Shown piece after piece: positions 13,569 through 50,775 of a stretch of 64,000 bases of DNA. Source of the stretch: Montifringilla adamsi (Eukaryota; Chordata; Aves; Passeriformes; Passeridae); assembly GCA_017590115.1 (NCBI GenBank), contig JAGGNK010011225.1, forward strand, positions 1,675,387 through 1,739,386. Direction: 5' to 3'. The position numbers and the translations under genes were made by a program. The notes below the pieces were generated by a model. That model worked only from the letters and a program-made list of their open reading frames with translations. It had not been told where the DNA came from and did no database searches. The first letter of the stretch is position 1, and the number at the start of each line of letters is the position of its first letter.

Positions 13569-16500
13569 GAGTGTTATTTCAGCTCAGTTGTAAAACTCAA
13601 TGCATGTAGATCAGGAACTCTTAGAAAATGGAAGTGCAGGAATAATAGGGAAAACTTTGTCAGAAGAAATAGTGGGAGGAAATATGGTCACAAAAGAGTT
13701 TGTGGATACTACACACAAAATGCGATAGATAAATAAATAAATATCGAGTAGGAATATAAGTAAAGCTTGCAGGTTATTAAAAGGGTTTTAAGAATTCATA
13801 GATTAGTTATTTAGACTACATTACGTTCGTGGAGTCAAATAAATTTGAAGACACATTTACAGTTTCACTTGGAGACATCAGTGAGTGACAGCAGTTATAG
13901 AACCTAACACACTTTTAACAGCTGTAGTGGCTCAAACCAAAGGCCGAGTTGTGTTCTGTATCCCTCAACATCCACAAGTGAATGGCTTCAAAAAGGAAGA
14001 GCCAGACAAGGTTATAAAATTACACTTCTGTGTAATGCTAATTTCATGCTCCAGCTACTTTCACATTGAAAATCTCCTGAGTCTATGTGGCCCTATTAAT
14101 TTGCAACCCACCACAAATTTCTCTTCCATAAACCTTTCCAGTCTCCCAATCAACCAACCTACATGAACTTCTTGGATCCACATTATTTTTTACAAGGTCT
14201 TTTGCACCTACTTTTTTTCTGTCCTGAAATGTATTCCTACTGGCTCACTTTGACACCTCCTCTTTCCTGCACTGGAAAAGAAAATGAACAATTTCTGCCC
14301 ATCTTACTTTATGCCACTTGTAGTTTTATTATCCTCTGTAATTTCTCCTTTCATTTTTTTCTTTTCCACAAGGAAAAGTGACAAGTCACTTCATAGGTCA
14401 GTATACAGAAATCACTGAGACATTTTCTAATGAAATAAAAACATATCTATAAAGTGCTGAAGTTTTCCAATGTGTGGGAAAACTTAAAATATAATTAATT
14501 TTATGGTGTGATTACCAATTTAGCACTCATCAAATAGAATAATAGAGAGATGTGATATATTCACAGAGATTTAGCTGGATCAATATACTTCTATTGATTT
14601 TATTAGTTGTGTGTAGAGTTTTATGTGATAATTTCTGTTCCTTTACCATGCAGAATTGAGCAAGTGATGAGGAGTGCTTTCTCTTTATCTCTCTTTTCCT
14701 TTGTTGTTACAAAGCTTAACCAGTGCCACAGAACAGAGGCAGTTGATTGCTGAGCTATTCAAATTTCTCATTAGATAAACTGGACTATTTTGTGTTCATT
14801 ATTTGTGCTCTTCTAAACCATTTGTAATAGGTTTGTTGTTATCAGAACTTTCTCTATTTTCTTCTTTTTGTCGCTTCACTGCAGACCAGTCTTTTTTTTT
14901 TCCCTGTTTCACAGAGTCTCAGCTCCTTCTTTTCATATATTTTCACCCTTGTTGGTCTGAGGCTGTTTTAGTGATTTCCCTCTATGCTATTTAAGACCAT
15001 CATTATCACTGCTCAGAATGACTCTGAAGAAAAGTTGAACCTCCTGTTAAAGCATTATGGGAGGCAATTTACAAAACCTCTCATTTATCACTACAAAATC
15101 AGCTTTAGAACAAATTCTAAAGGAAGAATTTGACACTGAAAAACCTCCTACCATCTAAAAACTTTTATCACTACTGAAGTCCCTTAGCTACCTGAGGAAA
15201 AACTGTACCACAAGTAGTCATTCAAAGACATGAGAATATGTGTTTCAAGACCAAATTCTAAATATATTCAGTTTCCTGTTTCTTCTGAAAGCCCTTTCTT
15301 GACTAGTGATATTTTTGGGCTTCAGTAACTATTATTTTTAAGAATAGAAACATAATTCTTCTTTCTCATATCTTTCCTCTTCTCATGAAATCTAATTCAG
15401 GTCTTGATTTTTATTGACAACATGCCCTCATTAAAAGCTCCAGACTCTATCTGGCTTTGGAGCTCTCTGCTCACCAAATCTTAGTCCTTGAGAGGTTTCT
15501 TTGATCCTGCTACTCTCTCATTTTTAAAAGACAGTGTTCTAAAGAAAAACAGCCTTAATTTTTCTCTCTGGCCTGGCACTGACTGTTTTCTAACCCCAGC
15601 TACCCATGCAAAGAGCCTTACTCATTTCCATCTGGGTACAAATATTTCTAGTCAAGAGACACATCAAAACTTCTTCCTTTTCCTTGTCTTCCTTCCTACA
15701 AGAGACATAAAGAACTGAAATGAAAAATAAATGCATTAATAAATAAGCAGTCAGAGGATCCAGCAACAAATCACCCAGAAGGAAAGCAATGCAGAGAAGG
15801 AAGCTGAAAGAACCATCAGGTTTACCAGCAGGCAGTGATCATGGAAAAAAAAAAAAAAATTACTTGTTTGAGGTAGTCACCCTGGCAAGTACATGGCAAG
15901 GACATCTGGAGAAACATTGTTAGTTTACTCTTGTGATGATTCCTTATAAAGTCTGAGTTTCACAGATGACCTGTTTGTTAACTGTCATTCTACACCTTCT
16001 GATATTTAACCTTGCACATTTTGACACCAGCAATTTCAATTTGAGAAATTATAGAGATTTTGTAGGAGGATGAAAAGAACTATCTTTTCCCCCTCCACCA
16101 ACCCCAAGCTGTTGTAACAGAATGTAAGGAAACAAGAACCCAGAACATGAGACATCTTCACTTTCTGTGGTCTAGAGCCGAGTGCTCTAAACCTCTGACA
16201 TTGATGAAGAAGAAGGTTGCTCTTTTTGTTGCCGACAGAATGAGAATTAGCTTAGTCTGAGATTGCATCTGAATGTAAATTCCGGAATTGCTGAAACAAT
16301 TCCTACATTTTCCTGGAATGAATCAGGCAGGGAGACATAGCTTATGAAGTGTCTTATACATGCCTTTGAGTCACTTGCCTTCAATGACCAACAATCCACT
16401 CCAGAAGATTAGAAACAACCAGTAAGGATTTGCTGAAATTAAAGAAAAATCAGACACATCATCCCATGCAGTCTGCAACTAATAATATGTGAGAAGACTT

Positions 16501-16938
16501 TAATTTTTTTCTTTTCTATTTCCATTCTTCTTTTCCAGAAAAAGGAAAGGTAGGTCCCAGCTGGTAGGCAATCTCACACTCAGCTACTCCCTCACTCACC
16601 ATCCTCAGTAGGACAGGGGAAGACAAGAAAAAATAGGAATGAGAAACTTTTTGGATCAATATGGAGTCAGGAAGATCACTTAATAATCATCATTGTCAGC
16701 AAAACAGACTTTATTTGAGATGAATAAATTTATTGTCAAGGAAAATAAATATGGAATTACTTATTTGGGCATTGGAAGGAAAAGGAAAATAAACCAAACA
16801 TTTACATACTTAGAAAAAACACCTTTCCTGCCCTTTTTTCCACACTCAGCTTCACTCCAAATTCCTGTTTCCCCCTTATTGTTGCCATAGATTACACTCA
16901 TCCCTACAGAGACGCAATGCACCATGCAAGGCTGGCGG

Positions 16939-16952
16939 AGTGTGTGTGTGTC
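16939..16952 (+). repeat. Short (TG)n microsatellite
   Basis: AGTGTGTGTGTGTC, a minor dinucleotide run. Confidence 0.85.
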
Positions 16953-17162
16953 TATGTGAGAGTTACAGTCAGTACATAGCAGTTTCCTCCAGCTACTCCT
17001 TACTTTTCATTTTCTCTGCTCCTATTAGATTCTTTGTACCACTGCAGCAGAGAAAAGTACCTGAGTTTGGGTTGAGTTAGCTTGACTTATTCAATTTTTT
17101 TTTTTTAAGTGAATATGTCTTACAGTATGAGAATACTTAGAATTCCAGTGTGGTACTTCTTG

Positions 17163-17195
17163 ATGTGAGCCACATCAACAGGATGTGGCTCACAT
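17163..17195. repeat. Perfect inverted repeat (14-bp arms, 5-nt loop)
   Basis: ATGTGAGCCACATC pairs exactly with GATGTGGCTCACAT across the loop AACAG. No flanking repeat explains it. Confidence 0.95.
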
Positions 17196-18036
17196 AGGAA
17201 CCAGCTATTTTTAGGTAAAATTCCTGAAGTGGGATTTAATTTTAAATCTTCTCTGCATTTTTATTTCTGAAACTGCTTGCCAGACTTGAATGATACATGA
17301 TTAATAATTGAGCACATCTTATTTATACATTCCTTTACAATAGATGCATGAGAAGAAACCAGAAAATTAAGGGGGTAGGGGAGGAAAAGGCAAAAATATT
17401 TTTCTATGGTAGATCCTGCCAGAAAGACATGAGCCAGTAGTGATGGTAATTTTTATGCCAACCTACATGTGTTTAACTTTCTGCATTACTTTCTACACTC
17501 CTTCATTTTCATACATGTCCCATTCACTCTTGCTCAAATGAATCAGTAGAAAGATTGTTGTAACTGCATTAGGATTGAGGCTAGACTTTCCCAAAATACA
17601 TGCTGGTTAATGGGGATAGAAGTCAGTTTAAAAATCAATACAAGGTACGTTTCTCCTAAATAGGATTCTATGTAGTCAGCAGAATTACCCAATAACTTCA
17701 GCTAAGTTGATACTTTTTCTTGGCATGTAAAAATTATCTGCCTGTACTTCCAACCGGAGCAAAATAATATTGTCAATTAACTTCATTACAAAATCTCATG
17801 AATATTAAAATTAGAGTCTCAGTTAGTCTGCCTTAAAGAGATAGTACTAATGCTCTACTTGTAATACATTGAAGTAACTACCATATCTACCTTTCTTCCC
17901 GCTAAGAATTGCTGGCAGTAAACTGATCATAAACCACCAGTGTCTTCCTTTTGAATATTAAAAACTTCTACAGAGAAGACTATGAAAAAGCATATTGTTT
18001 TCACCATTCTAATAAAAGGAAATAGGAAATACAGTG

Positions 18037-18062
18037 AAAAAAAAAAAAAAAAAAAAAAAAAA
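18037..18062 (+). repeat. Poly(A) tract
   Basis: 26 consecutive A followed by CCACCACC. No retroposon body is evident upstream. Confidence 0.95.
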
Positions 18063-18397
18063 CCACCACCAAAATTTTGAAACAGGACTTTGTTGGAAGA
18101 GTAGTTTAAAAAGGCATAGTACAGCATTACAGACTTAGCAATTGCCATGGTCCTTCCCATGTTCCCAGTCAGAAAAATCTCTGAAATCTTTGCACTGTCC
18201 ATTTTTGCAGAATGTAATGAGGTCTACCTTATTCAGTATCAGTGGTAGCTGTATCTATATGTTTCACAGAGATAAGCAGAACTATTCTCCTGGAATAATT
18301 TGTACATGGAATTATATGTCTAAGGGTTATTTCATTCCCCACCAGCAGTAGATGTTTGTTAATTTTAGTTTTTAAACATGAAGATTTATATACACAG

Positions 18398-18960
18398 AGT
18401 CACAGAATATTTAGTTTGGAAAGTCCAACCATTAACCTAACAAGTCAAATCTCCTACTAAATCATATCCTTACAAGATAAATCTAAATGTCCTTTAAATA
18501 CCTCTAGGGATGGTGACTCAACCATTTCTACATGCAGCCTGTTCCAGTGTTTGACAACCCTTTTGGTGAGATAATTTTTCCCAATATCCAAACTAAACCT
18601 CCTCCAGCATAAACTGAGGTAATTTCCTCTTATCTTGTTGCTTGTTACTTATTAGAAGAGACTGGCCCCATCTTACTGCATCTTCATTTCAGGTTCTTGT
18701 AGAGAGCAATCAGGTCCTCCCTAAGCCTCCTTTCCTCCAGGCTAAACAACCACCACTCCTTCAGCAGCTCCTCATCAGACTTATGCTCCAGACCCTTGAC
18801 TGGCTTTGTTGCCCTTCCCTGGACATGTTCCAGCCTCTCAGTATCTTTCTTGTAGTGAAGTGCCCAAAACTGAACAGAGAGATTTGAGGTGTGGCTTCAC
18901 CAGTGCCATGTATAGGGGGATGAAATGTTCCTCGGTCCTGCTTGCTAAAAAAGCTTTTTA
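18398..18960 (-). mobile_element. CR1 LINE, 3'-terminal fragment
   Basis: On the plus strand the left end reads as an inverted CR1 3' end (tcacagaatatttagtttgg, then the 'gtccaaccattaac' phrase), followed by the familiar CR1 text for about 560 bp: 'cctctagggatggtgactca', 'cagcctgttcca', 'cctccaggctaaacaacc', 'tgcccaaaactgaacagag'. The element is therefore on the minus strand and 5'-truncated, as most avian CR1 copies are. It has many substitutions and no usable frame, so it is an old inactive copy. Confidence 0.9.
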
Positions 18961-21060
18961 AAAAAATTCTTCTACTAGATTTGTAGGTTTTATTATTATC
19001 TTAAGTGTCCAGTTTCACTTAGAATTTTACTATTTACTTGTATAGTTAGTTCTTGGTATACAATGGTTTCAGCCATCACAGCTTCATTTTGAATTAAATC
19101 TTTATCTCACTGCCACATTGTGGTATCAGTGTTGTCAGGAATAATGAGTTTAAACCTGCAGGTAGTTTTCTTCAGCAGCATACAACACAAACATATGTCA
19201 TGTCATTTTATTACTTTCAGAGTTTATTACGTGGCTTGTTTCATACATGTCATAATATATTTTCTGCTTATTTTCCCATTAACCACTACAATGGTGTTTT
19301 AATTGATTCTGACACATTGAGCACATTCATCTTTCTCTGGAATATCTACAGTTAGCAGAGAAACAAATTATTCCAATGTTAGGAACTTTGTATGCTGGTT
19401 CATTAGCAGATCTTGTGTTACCTTCCTGAATGGTGTTCTTTTGAAATTCCCCCCTGACAGCTACGACTGTTTTAAAACATTTCTGCCATGCCACTTGCTT
19501 GTTACCATTTTACAGCTGGGCAGTCAGAGCCTTCAAAGATGATCTGGTGGAACAAATTTCACAAGTGTTTCTCATCTACTTCAGCAAGTTGTACAACTTA
19601 ATATCCTAAATTGTTGAAACAGAACACGGACTACAACAGAGCTATCCACAAGAAAATGGGGACAAATAGAATATTTTAGAATTTTGCAACAGGAATTTTT
19701 CAAATAGATCCTTCTTCTTTTTGACATATGTAAGGGCGAGTCTTTCTGAACAGTGTCTCAAATATTAATTTTATATTAAAAAATCATCTTACAGTACAAT
19801 ACTTTTTCTTTCTTTTCCTAAGGAAAACCTGACTGTATTTGTCTGGTGAATATACTCAAAGGCCCACATACTTCTATACAACTGCCACAGTTATATTCCG
19901 TGTTACATATTTCCAAAAACTACCAAAAGCCTAGTCTGATGAAAAAAAATGAGGCTAATATGGAAAAATATCACTGCATACATATTTCCAGAATAGAATT
20001 GACATTATTGCTGACAGCTACAGATCAGTAGGAAAAGTGTGAAGAAAACACGGGTCTTCCATCTGCTTCATCCATCTGCTGAGAAAAGGAGCTGTGTTAC
20101 CATTAGCAGGTCTGTCTCTGCAATACTGTGTCTTCTATGCACATTTTCATGACAAAAGGCTTAAACATCTATATTGTTTACCTCTATAGGTAAATGTACT
20201 AAATAGCATTAAATTTTGCAAACAGCTCTAAGTTTGCTATTTTTTGAAACAAAATGCATAATAGAGCATAATTCCCAAATTTCTCCTTAAATTTCCTGAC
20301 TTCAAATCAGTGATTCTTTAAAGTGTCTAATAAAAGAATCTAGTTCAATATTAGATATACTGGATAAATCACATTTAATATTTTTTGACTGAGGATTTTG
20401 GCACAGTGTGTCATTTGGTTATTTTCTATTTGCCTATATTCTATTTCAATGTTGACATCTTTTTCAAAATTGAAAGAAATAAAGAGGGAATGTAAACTTC
20501 AGGTCAAATAGTATTCTCCAAGTCCATCTGTGGAGGTTATTGTTGAGGAGATCAGTTTTGTTGGACTTCTACATTAGAAGTGTCAATCACAAACACATAG
20601 AGTAAGGCAGATTCCTGAGGAATTCTGTTCAATATTCATTATTTTTCAATATTCTATATTCTTTTGTCCTATGGGTTGGGAGCTTTAGAAAGGAAACCAA
20701 TTTTCTAGTTACATAAATCCTGTCCAGATGTGGCAGTAGCTTGTATCTAGCAGCTCCAGGCATTAAGATTTGTAGAATCCATACAAGGCCAGGTATTCTG
20801 CCCTTGAGCACAGTGCTCATGTGTAAACACAGTAGGCCCTGTTGTTCACACAAGAATGACAGCAGCATTGCATTCATTATTTCTCCTGCTGCACGGGCAT
20901 CATAAGTTCTTTCAAAATTTACTCCCTTGCTAAGTTGAGAAAGTATACTGGAATGGTTAAAGTTCAGATCACTATCTCCGGAATCACTCCAAGAGCTTTT
21001 CTGGTCTCCTCCTTTCCTCAGCATTTTCATTCCTAATTAAAATGAACTCCAGATGAGGAA

Positions 21061-21129
21061 GGTTTTTGTTTGTGATTTTTTGGGTTTTTTAATGGTTTGG
21101 GGTTTTGTTTTTTTTTGGGTTTTTTTTTT
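21061..21129 (+). repeat. G/T-rich low-complexity tract
   Basis: T runs interrupted by GGG, GGTTTGGGG and TTTG. It has the same compositional class as the tracts near 57.3-60.4 kb. Confidence 0.88.
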
Positions 21130-22586
21130 CATTAATGCAAGTAGTTCTGACACATAAACAGCTTTAGAATACTCCTGGGAGACTTTTTAAACCTGTTCTG
21201 TTATCTTGAATGCTGGGAACTATTTAGAAATAAAACTCCAACAAACTACCTACTATGCTTATGAATTACATAAACATGGCCTTAATTTTTAAAATAAAGT
21301 TAACTGAGACAAAAAGATTTTTCTGTTAAAAATAGTTAAAAAAAAAAGGTGTAAGTATAGAAGGTTATTATTCTGTAATAGATATTAATCTTCTGAGTGC
21401 CCTCATGATTAATAATCATACGTAGGACAGAGCTGGTGAAAAGGGAGACAGCTGAGTCTCTTTGGGGCTGCCATTGGGCAGCTGCAAGAGGCGGACAAAT
21501 ACTTTGCCTGTTCAAAGCCCTGATTGCAAGACCTTCTTTCATATTGGTGGGGAGAGTAATAGTTTTGGAAGAAAAAGCTTTGCATTTTGCTAAAGAAATT
21601 GCACTCAATTCTGTTGTTTTTCACCTTGTTGCAAAGTTGAACTATCACTGTTATTTGTTAGAGCAGTGATTTCTTTTCTTAGACCCTGTGAAGGTTCTTT
21701 GGTTTTGGCTGTTGTAGGGAAACAGAAAGAGTCACACCTCTGTTTTCTCTCTTACACAGCATTTCAACTAGTAGCTGGAACAACTAGGAACCATTTCCCT
21801 CTGTGTTTTTTTCAGTGCTTAGCCCCATTGAGCAGATTAAATATATGAACAAAACATATCTTGTGCATGAATCACCAAAGAAAAAGACATTAAGGTGTTT
21901 TCGTAAACATGTTGGTATTTATTTTTAATAAAGTATGGATTACTTCTTTTCTATTATGATGAAAAAACAGCATTTTTAAAACCCGAACCAGTGCTGGTTA
22001 ATATGCAGAAACTAAAGTGTATTGTACATGATCAGAGAAATTGGAATTTTTTTTTGTTTTTTTCAAAGTATAGTTGCCAGTAATTTAAAGGGTCTTTTAA
22101 ATCATTTGGTATTGAAGACAATCAGCAGCAATGAACATAATCTTCTACCAGAAGCAGCAAAAGAAGTTATTAACTCCTTCCTTCCAAATTTTATGTACAA
22201 AGATATATAATATATATAACTTTTCTTAAAAATCTAAGCCCCATATAGTTTAAAAGGTTATAGCTATACAAGGCATTTTAATAAGGAATTTGTTTCTTCA
22301 AAGATTTGAATGAAATGGTTTATTTTAAGCAGCTAGTTGTCAGATGCAATCTCCTCTCTTGTTTTTCAAGTTCATGGCATATAAAAACAAGAAAGGAATT
22401 AATAGTCTATTATGTATGTTTTGGCTTCCTTATGAGCTGTCACTCATTAAATAATCTCATATACACATAAGAACTCTTTCTGTGCTGTAATATCAGTGTA
22501 AAGGAGCATTTCAATAAGTGAAAAATTCATTTGCTCTCATCTGAAGACCATCTCTATTATCAGCATGATAGAGTTGGAAATCAAAT

Positions 22587-22657
22587 CATATATATCTGTA
22601 TCTATATATATCTACCTCTCTTTCTCTCTCTCTCTCTCTATATATATATTAATATAT
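22587..22657 (+). repeat. Compound (TA)n / (TC)n microsatellite
   Basis: TATATATC, TATCTATATATATC, then TTTCTCTCTCTCTCTCTC and TATATATATT. A compound dinucleotide repeat in the 3' flank. Confidence 0.95.
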
Positions 22658-24921
22658 CTCAAGATATTTTGAGGTGATAGGATACTGTAACAGTGAGAGT
22701 TTAAAATGTTGTTAAATGAAAAAAAATTGTTCTTCCCTCCTAGATTTTTCATAACAAAGGTGACATTATTTTGTCCTGTCACCTCTTATGGAGTAATAAG
22801 ATATATAGTATTGTTTTAGAAGTTGATTGAAATGTTGGCAAAAAAAGAATAGCACAAAAAGGAGAATTTAAGTAATGAATTGCAATTAAACTTGACTCTC
22901 AAGAAAGCGCACATTTGTTTCTTTGCAAGTACCTTCACCAATTGATTGTAATTCATTGTTACAGACAAATTTACCTTTCTTCTTACATTTCTTTGGATGA
23001 ATATCAGTAGGAAAAATATGTATAATCTTTCAGCTATGTCAATGTATGTGCAAACTTTATGACTGTGAAATGAATAAATCAATATTTAGGAAGCTCAGAA
23101 CAGAAGACTGAAGGCATTTATAGTGAGTTGCATTAATCAATTTACTGTGTGCTTAGCATTGTTTAGCTGAGCTAATCATGGAAGATTAACCTTTAAAAAT
23201 TTATATTAGAAAGTATGATGATCCCAATCTTGGTTCCTAATGCTTTTAGCTGTATAAACAACGTTTGACATTTACCAACAGTAATGTCATGGAAAAATGT
23301 TCCCATACCCTGTAAATGACAAAGGTTTGAATTTTTTTTTAATATATATAATTTTTTTAAGGATGGAATTTAAGATTTTCAGCTGTGCCAGTTTTAGTTT
23401 TTTGGGGGGAGGGGGATCTTGTTTTTTTTTTTTTAATGATGACTTAAATGATGACATCACTTAGGATCGTTAGAAGATAAGATCATTAGAAATCAAAGAT
23501 CATAGAAGTTAAATGTTTAACACTGCAAAATATCAGGCAAGCATTCAGATTTTTTGTGCTGGTCACTGTTTCCTCACTTTATTTGAATGAAGTGATAGCA
23601 CTTTAAAGACTGAATGTGAAAAAGACTGGTTTTAGCACATGTTCTGGTCTTCAATCACAGTAGCACTGAATTAGATGAAAATGTATGAACTTCCAAAGAG
23701 TCCTATCGTTTTTGCCATGGTGTCTCATGTTTATACCTACTTCTGATCTTTACCTTCAGGTAGTGCTGTAATATAAATATTCAATATTGAGAATGAAAAA
23801 GAAATAACAATTACTTCCGATAGATTCTGTGTTTACCATTCAAATTTTCTAGTAGCTTTCTTAATAGGAGCTCTGAGGAACCATCAATCCTAAGTTAGTC
23901 TGCCAAGATTTTTTTAACCCATGGTCTGAGCCCTCCTCATGCTCCACAAATTTCTTTGCTAAGTTTACCAAATACAATTAAGAAAGAGACATTCAAATAT
24001 TTTATGAAGCAACTTCTACGTACACGGTTCCAGAGCTTAAAAGAATATTTAATAATCATTGAAAAGGAGAAATTTTGAGACAGGCTCTGTTGCAGTACAA
24101 ATCCTTGGTAGCAGTACCAAAATGCCATGGATCTTTTTTCCATGTAATACAAAGGCTGTCATTGACACCTCACTGGACTGGAACACGTTTCTTTCAGTAT
24201 CTGATGATACATCAGATCTCAAAGTGTGTGAGTGTAATATACCTTAAAATACAAAAGTGTTTCATACTCACCCATGTTTATTCTTCTATGAAAAGCAAAA
24301 CCTGTTGGAAAGACCTGAAGAACATCACCATACGCAGTGAGGCTTTGGGGACACAAATTGAGAAGCATGAGTCATGTAAAAGACCCCCTCAAAACTGGAC
24401 TTATTTTGTAAAAGGGATAAGGACATTGAGTTGAGAGATGTTGCAACTGTTAGATGCAAACTTCCCTTCTAAATACCCTACTCAATAGGGAAATTTTCAG
24501 GATTTAATTAAGCCACTTTTTAAAAAACTATTTGTGTTAAATCCAAACAAGAACTGCACCTGGCAGAAAATTGTAGTAGCTTCACTTCTGTGCCAAATAT
24601 TATTCATAACAGAATTCCTAGAAACAAGGGTGTCTACTGTATCTTAACTTCCATTTTGAGAAATTCTTAATTTGAAGAATAGCTGTTAAGACACAGTTTA
24701 AAATTTAGAAATGTAATACCTGCTCCTGTTGCTGCTGCATCCACACAGATTGGCAGGAAGTAAAGCTGTGCTCTAGATCTGCAACCAGAAGGGCTCAATC
24801 AGCCTCATCTGAAGAATTTGGGTATGTTGTTTCAAGAGGGAAAGGAGGACAATTTCTGCGTCCTCTTAGCATCTCATGGAAAATTTAAAGGCTTTTCAAA
24901 CTCCTACAGATTTCTTTTGTC

Positions 24922-24947
24922 TTTTTTTTTTTTTTTTTTTTTTTTTT
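24922..24947 (+). repeat. Poly(T) tract
   Basis: 26 consecutive T. No recognisable element on either side. Confidence 0.95.
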
Positions 24948-27182
24948 GCTGGCACAGTTGTACAATAGCAGATCCCAACATGGCAATGTCTTCAGGCTTG
25001 CATCACACTAATCCAAGTGGTCTAGAATTCTGCTTTTAATTTCAGCTCGTTCTTTAATCTGAATTCCTAGTACACGGTGGTTCATATCCAAGCAGCTAAC
25101 AGCATAAAGCAAAACACAGTATCAGTTTAACATAGTAACAACTTAAGCAATGTGAGGCTAAACTGTGCTGTCAAATTCCATATGCCGTGATGGGTAGTCT
25201 CTATGTGCATACATGGAATATTCATACAAGATATATGGATACAGTAAACAATACAGTAATGTGACATTAAGCATTTGGTTCCAGTTAAGACCAATGGAAA
25301 CTGAAGTTTTTGAGCTCCAAGCAGAAGATTCTCACATCATCCAGTCACAGATATCTGTTTCAGAAAGAAAATGGAGATTTTTCTCCAGAACTCTCAAAGT
25401 TTGGTTCCACAGGTGTGTTCAGAAAGTGAGACTTCAAAAAAGCTCTGACCCTTGACTTTTTCTTTCCTCTTCCTGTCCTCTCTGATCCACAATAATGGCT
25501 TGGATTCAGAACATTTTAAGAGGGACAGTTTTTAATTTGTCAGTAGCCTGATAAACTGTTATAACTACGGAGAAAAACTTTCTCAATATACAACACTCTA
25601 AGTGGGTCATGAATTTTATGTTGAAATAAAAGAAATTTTATTTCTCCTGATGGTTACACCTGATTTGTTTGTATTATGCCGAACTCCTGCTCACTTTATT
25701 ACTGCTAAGACTTGTCTAAAACTGAAGAAAGACTGGCTATTCCCAGTCAAGCTTATATTACAGAATTTATGGAAAATTAGATCTGCACAAATATGTTATC
25801 GTGTTCCAAAGCATTAGGTTAACAAAATGTTGATTCTATGCCTTTATTTGTTCTTTATCCTTTGAAAGTAATGGGGGAAGGCATCGGACTTATGAGCATT
25901 TTGAAGCAAAATGTTAGGCCTGTAGACCACAGACTGGGGAGATAATAAACATACATTTAAAATTTCTTCTGCAGTACTTACAAAGTGAGGAGAAATCACA
26001 CAGCTGACCACACTGCAGCTACTTAATGCTGCTATAAATAGATCATAATAAGCATGTGGTGTATGTGATTGTCTGTGCTGACAAATGAAAGGGTGTGAAT
26101 TTTTCAGCATCAGTGGAAAGACGGGAAAAAGCAAAAAACCTTCCTGATTGCAGCTGCAAATGGTAGCAATTTTTGCTTCCTGCATTAATGAATGTAATTC
26201 ATGTAACACATATTACATCATTCAACAGCAAAATTCTCACATTCAGTTCACAGACAAAAAGTATTTTAATTAAGAATATCAATGAGTAATGACAATCCAC
26301 TTTCAGAAAAAGCAAAAAAAGACATTTCTTTGGCCATGTAGAAGGAGCTGTGATGCAAATATATTTTATCAGTGTAATAAATTCACTCTCCTAAAACTCT
26401 TTACCAAAAGAACATCCTTAAAGACATGTTCTGGTTTATTTGTCTGTTTTCTGTTTCTAACCTTCCTTTATGTGCAGTATTTGACTGCAAACCTGCATTT
26501 TACAGTCTCTAGTGATTGAATCACTTCATCTTCTATAAACATCACAAGTTCAAAGAGCTTTCAGCATCTGAACTCCAACACAACATACAAACTAAAATAA
26601 TTCATTGTCTAGAGACTATAACAAATTTTAATGTGCATTTACAGAGTAAACAGAGGGCTGAAGGGGATCAAACCATTCAAAGTGAAGGTATGCATTACAA
26701 AATCCACACATTACTGAATTAAAAACCAAAAAGTGGTGTTTTTGTTCAAAAAAGGAAATAAAGATGTTTCTTGGTGGCACGACATACAGATATAATATTA
26801 AAAACTGGCTTGCATGAGGACCAAAGTATGTCTACTCTGAAGTTATATCACACAGACTGTAAGCAATTTACAGAATTGAAGTTGGTTTTGCATATACAGG
26901 AGTTGCAAAATTAGAGAAAACACACTGAAATATAGAACGCACACACACAAAAAAAAGGATGTATATATATAAACCTCCACATAGTCATCAGGGGTTGGCC
27001 TAAGTTGGTACTTGCCATCACTGAACAAGAAACAAATAGAAAGACAGGGAAAAAACCCCAAAGAGGGAAAAGAATAGAATATAGAAAAAAAAAATCTCAA
27101 AAGAAAAATATCCTCATATGTTTTTCAGAAACAACATCCCCTAGTTTGCTGAGCTGCTTAGTAGAATATTCCTATTCCTCAT

Positions 27183-27246
27183 GAAAAAAAAAAAAAAACC
27201 AACCAAAAAAACCCCCAAAAAACCACCAAAAAAGAAAAAAAAAACA
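27183..27246 (-). repeat. A/C-rich low-complexity tract (inverse of the G/T class)
   Basis: A runs are interrupted by CCAACC, CCCCC and CCACC on the plus strand. This is the reverse complement of the G/T-rich class seen elsewhere in the window. It lies about 340 bp downstream of the first VSTM2A AATAAA cluster. Confidence 0.88.
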
Positions 27247-27584
27247 AGACTTTTTATAAAGTTTGTGTGTATTCTATTTATGTTACATCACTATAGTTTG
27301 TTTCATTATTTGGCCTCTTTTTGCTTCCAGGCTGGAACAATTCTTTCAGTGCAGGAAACCAAATGTCATCCATGGTTAATTCTGTAATACTGAGGACTCG
27401 CAGGCCAACCCCTGAGAAGTCAAGGATGAGGCTTCTCCTTGCCGAAAGAAAAGGAAACTAGGTCTTGCTGTTACAAAACGTTTGATTACATCACACCAGT
27501 TCTCTTCAAATAAAATATCAGTGATACGCCAAAGAAAATAAGATATATCAAGAAAACATGTGGTATCCTCTTCTTTTTATAATA

Positions 27585-27658
27585 TTTATTTTATTTTATT
27601 TTATTTATTTAGTAATTTTGTTTGTACTTCCTGAAGAAGGTGCTCCTTGTGTAGAGAT
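27585..27658 (-). other. VSTM2A: VSTM2A 3' UTR start with clustered AATAAA signals
   Basis: After the stop codon the minus strand reads into an A/T-rich run with several overlapping poly(A)-signal hexamers (TTTATT on the plus strand). The most distal of the cluster is at 27585-27590, about 70 nt past the stop. Such a short 3' UTR would be unusual for a brain gene, and further TTTATT motifs occur below 27.5 kb (for example near 25.84 kb), so the true end may lie further downstream. Confidence 0.5.

Positions 27659-50775
<23,117 letters not shown>

Larger units (their letters stand above)
12091..18397. other. Unannotated flank, no gene recognised
   Basis: AT-rich sequence with minor simple repeats and the hairpin at 17163-17195. 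No exon, RNA gene or clear transposon seen. Confidence 0.6.
18961..27584. other. Unannotated stretch downstream of VSTM2A, possibly including distal 3' UTR
   Basis: No gene recognised. It contains low-complexity tracts (21061, 22587, 24922, 27183) and a 133-codon minus-strand open frame at 20629-21030 without recognisable similarity. Part of the right end could be long VSTM2A 3' UTR. Confidence 0.55.

Noticed and set aside
17163..17195. Hairpin considered as a microRNA precursor
   Set aside because: Arms of 14 bp are too short for a pre-miRNA, and the flanks do not extend the pairing.
18642..18887. 81-codon plus-strand open frame
   Set aside because: It lies entirely inside the inverted CR1 fragment and is on the wrong strand for CR1 coding sequence.
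20629..21030. 133-codon minus-strand open frame, considered as a gene remnant
   Set aside because: No family recognised, no splice or transposon context, and a length expected by chance a few times in 64 kb of AT-rich DNA.
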